Assembly: GCF_009690905.1 (NCBI RefSeq) | Contig: NZ_VOSW01000005.1 | Coordinates: 62,001 to 126,000, forward strand | Direction of reading: 5' to 3' | DNA length: 64,000 nt | Origin: Paraburkholderia madseniana | GTDB lineage: Bacteria > Pseudomonadota > Gammaproteobacteria > Burkholderiales > Burkholderiaceae | Shown: positions 57,431 through 64,000 of the stretch, piece by piece | Layout of the letters: the number at the start of each line of letters is the position of its first letter | Numbering within the stretch: the stretch's first letter is position 1 | Program-made: the position numbers and the translations under genes | The notes under the pieces: generated by a model | Database searches by the model: none | The model's input: only the letters and a program-made list of their open reading frames with translations | Told to the model about the DNA's origin: nothing

Positions 57431-57561
57431 ACATCGCATGGCCCGAGTCATCTTCGTGGCGCCAGAACCACACGGTGGACGGCGATTCCCACATGCGCCG
57501 CCGATGCCCAACCATTCAACGGCTGGAAAGCCAACGGCGTGCAATGCGCGGCGACGGTGCG

Positions 57562-57789
57562 CTAAATCTCCGCCCTGGCACGCAGAAAATCCTGTCCAGC
57601 CCGGGTAATCGACACACCGCCTCGCCCATTCGCGGGGACGGATACCAACCCGGCGTTACGCAGTTCCTGAGCGACCGACCAGTTTAATGTGGGCGCATCG
57701 CGGCCGTATCGCTGCTGGGCCAGACGCTCAAGCGCCCAGATGGCCGCATGGGTCAAAGTATTGCTGTCGTTGTCGCTTCCCGCTGTCAT
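57562..57789 (-). CDS. Small winged-helix-like hypothetical protein
   Basis: A 75-residue protein: THAAIWALERLAQQRYG, LNWSVAQELRNAGLVSV and GGVSITRAGQDFLRARAE look like one compact winged helix. GAGGATAG precedes the ATG. It sits 53 bases downstream of the SpeE-like paralogue 2 on the same strand and is probably in its operon. Confidence 0.6.
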   Translation of the reverse strand: MTAGSDNDSNTLTHAAIWALERLAQQRYGRDAPTLNWSVAQELRNAGLVSVPANGRGGVSITRAGQDFLRARAEI

Positions 57790-57842
57790 CTTCTATCCTC
57801 GAGAATGCGCCTGTTCAAACAGGTCGCGAACGTGCAGAGGTA

Positions 57843-58556
57843 CTATGCATCCGCGACAGACGCATCCGCTCGGCACGTTTGTTCATATCGATGCCAGTTA
57901 AATTTCTTGCCGTACTCGATGCGCGTGGCCGTCGCATGGAGATTCACCGCATGTGTGGGTCCGAGTGCGCGCGCCCGGTCGAGCATCGCGGCGAAGGACG
58001 GAAGCTCATCCGCTCCTTTCCACGCGAAAACAGTGACGTTGTGTTCACTGCCTTCGGACGGCGCCAGCGTCACCGCGTTCGCGAAGACTTCCTTGAGCGA
58101 GCGCAGGTAGCGATGGAAGTCCGGTTCGTCGGTCACCAGATTGGCCACCAGGACGCCGTCATCGCTCAACCGGCGGCGACAGGCTTCATAAAACGTCCTG
58201 CTACCCAGTTCTGCGGGCAGACCATCGGCGTTGAAACCATCGACCAGCAGCACGTCGGGCCGGTGATCCGGAACCGTGACGTACTGCGCCCCATCGGCAC
58301 AAACCACCCTGAAGCGTTCACCGTCACGCGGCACATGGAACCGGTCGCGCAGTGCGATCACCTGGGGGTCGATTTCGACGACGGCAATCACGGTGTCGGG
58401 CAAGTGGCGATAGCAATATTTCGCCAGCGAACCGCCACCCAGACCGATCATCGAAATGCGGCGCGGGAATGGCTGGAACAGCAGGAAGCCCATCATGGTG
58501 CGCGTATAGCCCAGCGCAAGGGCGTACGGATCGCGTCGCAACATGGTGCTCTGCAC
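57843..58556 (-). CDS. SpeE-like methyltransferase-fold protein, paralogue 2 (5' end interrupted)
   Basis: From a GTG at 58556 (or ATG at 58544) this encodes about 237 residues with the same blocks as the other paralogues: MIGLGGGSLAKYCYRH, VEIDPQVIAL, CADGAQYV and LLVDGFNADGLPAELG. The N-terminal part continues upstream in the same frame to an ATG at 58637, where RPVVIENDQVVSL matches paralogue 1, but a TAA at 58572-58574 interrupts it just before FD. So the protein is either truncated by about 27 residues, made by readthrough, or inactive. Confidence 0.72.
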   Translation of the reverse strand: MQSTMLRRDPYALALGYTRTMMGFLLFQPFPRRISMIGLGGGSLAKYCYRHLPDTVIAVVEIDPQVIALRDRFHVPRDGERFRVVCADGAQYVTVPDHRPDVLLVDGFNADGLPAELGSRTFYEACRRRLSDDGVLVANLVTDEPDFHRYLRSLKEVFANAVTLAPSEGSEHNVTVFAWKGADELPSFAAMLDRARALGPTHAVNLHATATRIEYGKKFNWHRYEQTCRADASVADA

Positions 58557-58708
58557 CCCGCGCGCATCAAATTACAGCGAAACGACCTGGTCATTCTCTA
58601 TGACCACCGGCCTGTTCGCCTTCCTCTTTCTTTTCATGTGCGTGATCGAAAGGTTCCGGTGCAGGGGCAATCGGCCGGAGTGAGCCACACTTCCCTTGCA
58701 GCGGTCCA

Positions 58709-58972
58709 TCAAAAGGATTCCTGCGTATGCAGCATGGTCGAGAGCGATTCCAGCGCTGCGGTCTCGTCAGGACCAGTTGCCAGGATGTGCAACTGCGTGC
58801 CTGGCTTTGCCCGCAGGGACATCACCGACATGACATCCTTGGCATTGACGGACCGGCCGTTCGCCACGCAGATGATGTCGCTCGCGAACCGGGATGCGTG
58901 AACGGCAAGCCTCGCTGACCCGTGTCCGTTCAAACCCCACGGGTCGCCTACCTGAACCAATGCCTCGACCAA
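58709..58972 (-). CDS. HPr-like protein lacking the phospho-histidine
   Basis: An 87-residue protein with the HPr fold. It aligns without gaps: position 15 is Asn (GLN at 13-15) where PTS HPr has the phosphorylated His15, positions 17-18 are His-Gly instead of Arg-Pro, and position 46 is Asp (NAKDVMSVMSL) where Gram-positive HPr has regulatory Ser46. The remaining ASRFASDI and NGRSVNAK segments are typical. It cannot work as a normal phosphocarrier; a regulatory role like Crh or NPr is possible. TTG start with GGGAGAGG upstream. Part of the site-B operon. Confidence 0.75.
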   Translation of the reverse strand: MVEALVQVGDPWGLNGHGSARLAVHASRFASDIICVANGRSVNAKDVMSVMSLRAKPGTQLHILATGPDETAALESLSTMLHTQESF

Positions 58973-59024
58973 TCCTCTCCCCTATGCATAAACCGTAACC
59001 CGGGCCCGCACCCACCGGGCGCGC

Positions 59025-59471
59025 TCAGTGCATCAAACCTGCCATGACCCGGGCAAAGAAAGCCCGCAGCAGCGGGTCCCACTTTTCATTCCCCAAAGCG
59101 ATTTCGGCCGTGTCGAGCCGCCTCATTTCCCGATCGAGGTAGGCGGTGCGAAGCGACCTTGGATGTGGCGGCCCGACAAAAAACTGGCCATCGTCGTCCA
59201 GAAGCAGAAATGGCTTCTGCCTGTAGCGCGCCCCGAGCAGCGAGGTCGCATCCAGGACATGGCGGGCGGATTCCTTCTGATAGACGAAAATGACGTTGAC
59301 CCCGCATTCTTCCAGTCGGTCACAGATATCCGAAAAACGGTAAAGCATCTGGAATCCGCGTTCGCCCGCCCGGCCCACGCCGACGACGATCAGTCCGCGA
59401 CGACCCATCACGTCCCGCAGATACAGGTGCGTGTAGTCGTGGGACAGCAGCGGAACACTTGCATCAATCAC
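59025..59471 (-). CDS. Hypothetical protein, thioredoxin/peroxiredoxin-like fold
   Basis: A 148-residue protein. GLIVVGVGRAGERGFQMLYRF, CGVNVIFVYQKE and PFLLLDDDGQFFVGPP suggest alternating strands and helices as in AhpC/TSA-type proteins, but no CxxC or peroxidatic Cys motif is visible, so redox activity is doubtful. I prefer the GTG at 59471 because GGGAGG lies six bases upstream. First gene of the minus-strand operon with the HPr-like and SpeE-like genes. Confidence 0.5.
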   Translation of the reverse strand: MIDASVPLLSHDYTHLYLRDVMGRRGLIVVGVGRAGERGFQMLYRFSDICDRLEECGVNVIFVYQKESARHVLDATSLLGARYRQKPFLLLDDDGQFFVGPPHPRSLRTAYLDREMRRLDTAEIALGNEKWDPLLRAFFARVMAGLMH

Positions 59472-59561
59472 GTCAACCTCCCTGCCGCGCGCAGGCATAC
59501 ACCTCGTTTCGCGCAAGCCCGGCCTGCAACGTGACCAACAAGATTCTTGCCCAAGCCTGCT

Positions 59562-59589
59562 ATATTATTAGCATTTCAGGATAAGTCAA
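59562..59589 (-). promoter_or_regulatory. Sigma-70-type promoter for the site-B operon
   Basis: On the minus strand TTGACT (59589-59584) and TAATAT (59567-59562) are separated by 16 bases, or AATATA by 17. The -35 hexamer directly abuts palindrome site B, so a protein bound there would affect polymerase binding. Recognition by either the main or the accessory RpoD is possible. Confidence 0.6.
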
Positions 59590-59607
59590 TGATAATAATA
59601 TTATCAT
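59589..59607. promoter_or_regulatory. Palindrome site B
   Basis: ATGATAAT-AAT-ATTATCAT, perfect 8-3-8 palindrome adjoining the -35 of the operon that runs from 59471 leftward. The rest of the 59472-59830 gap holds no gene I can support. Confidence 0.82.
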
Positions 59608-59830
59608 GATTTGAGGGCGTCCATTCCGAGAAACGGACCAGGCTGTTCGCCGGTTCTTCATGCGCACGCACGTGTGCTTCGAGAGCGTTTCCGCATCGAG
59701 GGTCGACGTGACTCCTGAACGGGCGGGTGCACCCTGCACTGCCGGGATCGGGGAGCGGCAGCCACCGCAAAGGCGCCGATAACGTAACCGGCGCTGACCC
59801 GGAACCCGTCTCGCGACCTATGCCCGGCGC

Positions 59831-60592
59831 CTAGCGGTCGAGTCGATAGACCCGCGCGCGCAGGTCGTCAACGAGGGGCACGATGGCCAGCACAATCAGC
59901 ACGGCCGCGAGCGGTACCGTCGAGGCGTAGCCGATGTGCTTGAATCCCATCGCACCGGTAAAGCCACCGACGACGAACATGGCCAGCATCGTCCCGTGCA
60001 CTTTCAGCCTCGCCCGATTCGCCAGTACGAAGGGTGCGCCGGAATCGGTCCTCGCGGAATTCCAGTAAAAGAGCTTGCCCAGTTCGATGCCGATGTCCGT
60101 CACGATTCCGGTCATGTGGGTGGTACGGATTTCTGCACCGGACAGTTTGGTGATCATGGCGTTCTGCAGACCCATGATGAAGCACAGGAGCATAACCGTC
60201 GCTGGTACGAACAGCGTATCCCACAGCGCCAGATGGCTACCGAGCAGCCCGAAACAGAGAAGCAGGACAGCTTCGATCAGCAACGGCGACGCGTACTGGC
60301 TGTGGAGGCGCCGGCGTCGCCCCCAGTTGACGAGCACGGCGGAACAGGCGGCGCCCAGCAGGAACGAGATCAGCGATCCGGCGCCGGCCAGAACCAGTGA
60401 GAGGTCGCCCAGCGCCGCCTGGTCGGCAATCGAGGACACTACGCCGCTCATATGGAACGTGTACTGCTTCACCGCCAGGAAGCCGCCGGCGTTAGTAGCG
60501 CCAGCCACGAACGCAAGCGAGAAACCAAGCTGCCTGTTGGCCTCGGTGCTGCGATCCCTTCCCGTCAGGGTCCGGAAATAGTGTGCTGGCAT
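59831..60592 (-). CDS. YoaK/DUF1275-family membrane protein
   Basis: A 253-residue membrane protein with about six helices. LGFSLAFVAGATNAGGFLAVKQYTFHMSGVVS near the N-terminus and MGLQNAMITKLSGAEIRTTHMTGIVTDIG in the middle are the DUF1275 hallmarks. Function of the family is unclear. The ATG at 60592 gives the standard N-terminus (MPAHYFRTLTGR); the longer frame to 60757 adds unrelated Cys/Arg-rich sequence. It leaves a leader of about 190 bases to palindrome site C. Confidence 0.85.
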   Translation of the reverse strand: MPAHYFRTLTGRDRSTEANRQLGFSLAFVAGATNAGGFLAVKQYTFHMSGVVSSIADQAALGDLSLVLAGAGSLISFLLGAACSAVLVNWGRRRRLHSQYASPLLIEAVLLLCFGLLGSHLALWDTLFVPATVMLLCFIMGLQNAMITKLSGAEIRTTHMTGIVTDIGIELGKLFYWNSARTDSGAPFVLANRARLKVHGTMLAMFVVGGFTGAMGFKHIGYASTVPLAAVLIVLAIVPLVDDLRARVYRLDR

Positions 60593-60989
60593 CAGGTATT
60601 GACTCGTGTGTTCGCGCGTCCCAACCGCGCTTCGGCGCAGACAAGGACTGGTGCAGCAAGCTGGCTGCCTGAAATTCCACGCGCAGGATGAACGCCCGCA
60701 TTCCCGATGCCCCGAACGAACACAACACGTACTCCACGCCTGTCGACGGGTCATCACGTGTGGAACCGGATCAATAAAGCTGCTAGGATGATAACGTAAT
60801 TATCATCAGCTGGTAACTTGATGTCGCTGACGAAAACTCCCCTCCCAGGGGAGCAACGCGCAGTGAAGCTGCAGTTGCATACACGTCGGCAGCGACGCAG
60901 GGATGACGCGGTTCGTGGTAGCGGGGGGACAAAGCCAGGCAACCTGCAGAATGGCGGCCGCCTGGCGCGCCGCATTAAGGAGAAGTGCC
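60593..60989. other. Divergent intergenic region with palindrome site C
   Basis: Nearly 400 bases between the YoaK-like and CZB-like genes. Besides palindrome site C it contains a CCCCTCCCAGGGGAG hairpin-like stretch near 60838-60852. No gene is supported. Confidence 0.5.
60788..60806. promoter_or_regulatory. Palindrome site C
   Basis: ATGATAAC-GTA-ATTATCAT: same 8-3-8 form as sites A and B with one arm mismatch. It lies in the divergent gap, about 180 bases from the CZB start and 195 from the YoaK start. Confidence 0.78.
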
Positions 60990-61379
60990 ATGCCGTTTGA
61001 CAACACGCTTGAAGAGCATCGGTTAACTGGCGTCGCGTTGCGTAACGGGATGCTCGGGGGGATGCACGAGCGCGTGGGACTCGTCACATCCGCGTTCGCC
61101 AACGAACGTTGCTGCGCGCTCGGACGCTGGATTCATGAAGATGGCGTGCGGTGGGAGGACGCTCCCGAGCTTCAGCAACTGAAGCTGGCGCACGCGAGCT
61201 TCCATACCATCGCGCTGGTGATCGCCATATCCATCACGCAAGGGCGTCTCGCTGAAGCAGCCGTCATGCTCGAACCGGACGCCCTGTTCGAAAACGCGGC
61301 GCGTATGCTCGCTCATGCAGTGTCGCGTTTCGAAAATCGCCTGATAACCGGGGCGGCATCGCACGGGCGGACACATTAA
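60990..61379 (+). CDS. Stand-alone CZB-like zinc-binding protein
   Basis: A 129-residue protein resembling the chemoreceptor zinc-binding domain: a His near the N-terminus (EEHRLTG, His10), CCALGRWIHEDG (Cys41/Cys42) and HASFH (His68, His72), the usual Cys plus three His pattern. CZB domains normally sit at the end of chemoreceptors or in diguanylate cyclases; here it is alone. AAGGAGAAG precedes the ATG at 60990. It starts the operon with SpeE-like paralogue 3 and the HyfB-like gene. Confidence 0.68.
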   Translation: MPFDNTLEEHRLTGVALRNGMLGGMHERVGLVTSAFANERCCALGRWIHEDGVRWEDAPELQQLKLAHASFHTIALVIAISITQGRLAEAAVMLEPDALFENAARMLAHAVSRFENRLITGAASHGRTH

Positions 61380-61448
61380 GGCTACCGTGACTCACCGGTC
61401 GCTGCATGGCTCAGGCTAGCGGTAACTGATCTGCAACTTCAGGAAACC

Positions 61449-62285
61449 ATGGAATTGTCAGCCGATCACAACAATCAGTTCAGGCATGCTCTCGCGGAGC
61501 ATTGGGGAAAGACCTTTGGCAAACCCGTAGTACGCGAGGGCCTGCGCACGCGGTCGCTGTGTTTCGACGCTTTCGGCATACAAAGCTCGATGCGCAGGAG
61601 TGCTCCGCTCGAGCTTGACCTGTCGTACACGCGGGCCATGATGTCGTTCCAGCTCTTTCACCTCGATCCCAAGGACATTCTGATCGTAGGCCTAGGCGGT
61701 GGATCGCTGTCCAAATACTGCTTTCACAAGTTTCCGTCGGCACGGGTGACCACGGTGGAAATCGACGAAAGAGTGATCGCGTTACGCGAGTGTTTTTTCA
61801 TCCCGCCTGAATCGGAGCGATTCCGGATCGTGCACGCCGACGCAGCCGAATACCTCCCGGACAAGGCTGGTGTCGCGGATGTGATCCTGCTCGACGGATT
61901 CGACGCATTCGGCTTACCCGCCAGCCTGTCAAGCCAGTTCTTTTACGACTGCTGCCATGCCGCGCTGCGCAGCGAAGGTGTGCTGGTGGCCAACCTGCTG
62001 AACAGCGATCCGCGACTCGCCACCTACCTGGACCGGATACGTCGCGCGTGTGACGGAAAACTGTTCCACACCATGGCACGACGTGAAGGCAACACAATTG
62101 CCATCGGGGTCAAACAGGGCACCGTCCCTGGATGGCTTGACCTCTATGCCCGCGCGGAAGCCATCACGAAATCGATGGGGCTCGACCTGTACCGGTATGT
62201 CAAAAAAATGGAACGTCATCACCGGGCAGAGGCCGTTCCGGGATACCCTTCGTCCAACACACTGACCGTCGAACAGGACGTCTGA
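61449..62285 (+). CDS. SpeE-like methyltransferase-fold protein, paralogue 3
   Basis: A 278-residue protein with the same plan as the paralogues: KPVVREGLRTRSLCFDAF, IVGLGGGSLSKYCFHKF, TVEIDERVIAL, HADAAEYL and LLDGFDAFGLPASL. It has a longer C-terminal tail. It too lacks the spermidine-synthase polyamine motif and keeps DGFxAxGLPAxL. It lies 69 bases after the CZB gene and 20 bases before the HyfB-like gene. Confidence 0.82.
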   Translation: MELSADHNNQFRHALAEHWGKTFGKPVVREGLRTRSLCFDAFGIQSSMRRSAPLELDLSYTRAMMSFQLFHLDPKDILIVGLGGGSLSKYCFHKFPSARVTTVEIDERVIALRECFFIPPESERFRIVHADAAEYLPDKAGVADVILLDGFDAFGLPASLSSQFFYDCCHAALRSEGVLVANLLNSDPRLATYLDRIRRACDGKLFHTMARREGNTIAIGVKQGTVPGWLDLYARAEAITKSMGLDLYRYVKKMERHHRAEAVPGYPSSNTLTVEQDV

Positions 62286-62305
62286 CGGCACCGGAGACAA
62301 CGCCG

Positions 62306-64000
62306 ATGGAACATCTGCTGGTCATCCATTACGTGCTGCTGGTGGTCGCCGGCTGGTTGGCCGTCGGGGTTCTGGGACTCGCGAACCTGCACCGCACACG
62401 CGTGGTGGCGCATGGCCTGTTTCCACTGGGCGCCGTATTCGGTCTGCTTCTGTGCGCACTCGGCCTGACGGGTGTTTTCTCAAGTCCCCAGGAAGCCGTC
62501 CTGCCGCTCGGGTTGCCGGACCTGCCGTTTCATCTGAGGCTCGACGGCCTGTCGACGTATTTCCTCACGGTACTTGGTGTGGTAAGCACGGGTGTAAGCG
62601 CGTTCTCCGCCGGTTATTTCCGCAAGGGCGAGGGCACGCCACCCGGATTGCTGTGCTTCGAATATCACGTGTGCCTCGCGAGCATGGCGGTGCTGCTGCT
62701 GGCGGACGATGCGTACTGCTTCATGGTCGCGTGGGAGACGATGACACTGTCGGCCACCTTCCTGGTGATGACCAATCACCGCATTGCCGAGATTCGCCGG
62801 GCCGCCTGGCTCTACTTCCTGATCTCCCACGTCGGCGCGCTGGCGCTCCTGCTGTGCTTCGGCTTGTTGCAGGCCAATACCGGCGACTATACGTTCGCCA
62901 ACATGCGCGAGCAGCATCTGGACGTGTTCTGGGCGTCCGTCGCCTTTCTGCTGGCGCTGTTCGGCTTCGGCACGAAGGCAGGCATTTTCCCACTGCATGT
63001 CTGGCTTCCCGAGGCACATCCGGCAGCGCCGTCACCGGTGTCAGCCCTCATGAGCGGTTTTGTCCTGAAAGCGGGCCTGTACGGCGTGCTGCGCACGGTG
63101 TTCGACCTGCTGCACGTGCAAATCGCATGGTGGGGCGTGCTCATGCTGATGCTCGGGCTCTTCACCGCCCTGTTCGGGGTCGTGTTCAGCGCCATCCAGA
63201 CGGACATGAAGCGGCTGCTTGCGTACTCGTCGATCGACAACGTCGGGCTGATGTTCGTGAGCATGGGGCTGGCCATCCTGTTTCGCGCGTACGGGATGAA
63301 TGCGCTGGCCGCCTTGTCGTTGACGGCCCTGCTCTACCAGATCGCCAGCCACGCTACCTTCAAGAGCCTGCTGTTTCTCGGGACGGGTTCCGTACTCCAC
63401 GCCACCGGCGAACGCAATCTCGGCCGTCTGGGCGGCCTGATCCGTTTCATGCCGTGGACTGCGTGGGCCGCTCTCGTGGGCGCGTTTGCCGGTGCGGGCC
63501 TGCCGCCGTTGAGCGGCTTCGTTTCCGAATGGCTGTTACTGCAGAGCTTTCTGTTCACACCCGGCCTGCCTGACCCGTTCCTGAACATGGTAGTGCCGCT
63601 CGTCGCCGCGCTGATTGCTCTCGTGGCTGCGCTCGCCGGCTACACGATGGTCAAGTTCTTCGGCATCATCTTTCTCGGTCAGCCTCGCGAGGCGAAGTTA
63701 CGCGAGGCACGGGATGCAAGTCCGTGGGAGCGCGTCGGCTTCGTGTGGCTCGCAGCGATATGCGTACTGCTCGGGCTGTTGCCGGTGCAGTTCGTGGTCG
63801 TTCTGGATCGCGTCACGCAGATGCTGGTTGGCGCGGGCATCGGACCCACCGTCTCGCGGAACGGGTGGCTGCTGCTCGCACCGACCAGTGTAGGCCGTGC
63901 CAGCTACATGCCGCTGGTTTTCCTGGTGTTCTTCGTTGCCTGCTGCGGGCTCGCGTGGGTGCTGGTACGCCGTCTTTACCATGGGCGCCTGCGGCGGGCG
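62306..64000 (+). CDS. HyfB/NuoL-like proton-translocating membrane subunit, partial
   Basis: 565 residues are visible in one open frame from the ATG at 62306 to the window edge; the gene continues beyond. It has many membrane helices and the key charged residues of the complex-I antiporter family: Glu144 (VAWETMTLSATF), Lys224 (GFGTKAGIFPLHVWLPEAHP, with His231 and Glu236) and Lys255 (GFVLKAGLYGVLR). The GIFPLHVWLPEAHPAAPSP block and length favour the HyfB/hydrogenase-4 B-subunit branch. It probably begins a hydrogenase-4-like or related membrane complex downstream. Confidence 0.87.
   Translation, partial: MEHLLVIHYVLLVVAGWLAVGVLGLANLHRTRVVAHGLFPLGAVFGLLLCALGLTGVFSSPQEAVLPLGLPDLPFHLRLDGLSTYFLTVLGVVSTGVSAFSAGYFRKGEGTPPGLLCFEYHVCLASMAVLLLADDAYCFMVAWETMTLSATFLVMTNHRIAEIRRAAWLYFLISHVGALALLLCFGLLQANTGDYTFANMREQHLDVFWASVAFLLALFGFGTKAGIFPLHVWLPEAHPAAPSPVSALMSGFVLKAGLYGVLRTVFDLLHVQIAWWGVLMLMLGLFTALFGVVFSAIQTDMKRLLAYSSIDNVGLMFVSMGLAILFRAYGMNALAALSLTALLYQIASHATFKSLLFLGTGSVLHATGERNLGRLGGLIRFMPWTAWAALVGAFAGAGLPPLSGFVSEWLLLQSFLFTPGLPDPFLNMVVPLVAALIALVAALAGYTMVKFFGIIFLGQPREAKLREARDASPWERVGFVWLAAICVLLGLLPVQFVVVLDRVTQMLVGAGIGPTVSRNGWLLLAPTSVGRASYMPLVFLVFFVACCGLAWVLVRRLYHGRLRRA

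Noticed and set aside
59576..59770. 64-codon minus-strand open frame over palindrome site B
   Set aside because: Its end runs through the operator and promoter; no family features.
1..64000. CRISPR arrays, rRNA or tRNA genes
   Set aside because: No regularly spaced repeats and no conserved RNA gene sequences were seen by eye; a dedicated search could not be run.

Overview
The window looks like a chromosomal segment of a GC-rich betaproteobacterium of the Burkholderia/Paraburkholderia group. The basis is gene content: Burkholderia-type trimeric porin, many LysR/LacI/AraC-controlled catabolic clusters, and multi-subunit 4-hydroxyproline catabolism. The genus is an inference. No rRNA, tRNA or CRISPR array was seen.

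Region 1 (1-46.2 kb) is a dense run of nutrient uptake and catabolism modules. In order: the end of a TonB-dependent receptor with its ExbB-ExbD-TonB energiser; a LysR gene divergent from an M20 amidohydrolase, polar amino-acid ABC transporter and porin; a sugar ABC transporter with a GH42 beta-galactosidase and LacI repressor (perfect 16-bp operator); a YcgR-type flagellar brake; a ureidoglycolate lyase-like gene with LysR and an orphan LivJ-type binding protein; a fructose/ribose-type ABC transporter with ROK regulator; a large penicillin-binding protein; a LysR/DapA-like pair; an ECF sigma/anti-sigma pair; an FAD oxidoreductase; a quinate/shikimate cluster (TetR, MFS, aroE-like, aroQ, quiC); small proteins including a lipoprotein and a GIY-YIG protein; and a trans-4-hydroxyproline cluster (AraC with PAS domain, multi-subunit D-hydroxyproline dehydrogenase, epimerase, deaminase). 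The last cluster has three copies of a 12-15 bp element in its divergent promoter.

Region 2 (46.2-52 kb) is accessory DNA: an orphan winged-helix protein, an uncharacterised 134-residue protein, a transposase-like protein with duplicated winged-helix units, a ccdAB toxin-antitoxin pair, an Xre-type protein and a decayed phage P27-type small terminase gene. An isocitrate/isopropylmalate dehydrogenase and a lone fabZ follow.

Region 3 (52.7-64 kb) is the most unusual part. It holds a second full-length RpoD-type sigma factor, three paralogues of a SpeE-like methyltransferase-fold protein lacking the classical polyamine-site motif, a second copy of the 134-residue family, an HPr-like protein with Asn at position 15 and Asp at position 46, a stand-alone CZB-like protein, a YoaK/DUF1275 membrane protein, an intact ribbon-helix-helix (RHH) protein plus a broken RHH copy, and the start of a HyfB/NuoL-like membrane subunit running off the window. 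Four near-identical 19-bp palindromes (ATGATAAT-N3-ATTATCAT) lie upstream of both RHH genes, the HPr/SpeE-like operon, and the CZB/SpeE-like/HyfB operon. I propose that these genes form one regulon, probably controlled by the RHH protein, and that this is the best candidate for an undescribed system here.
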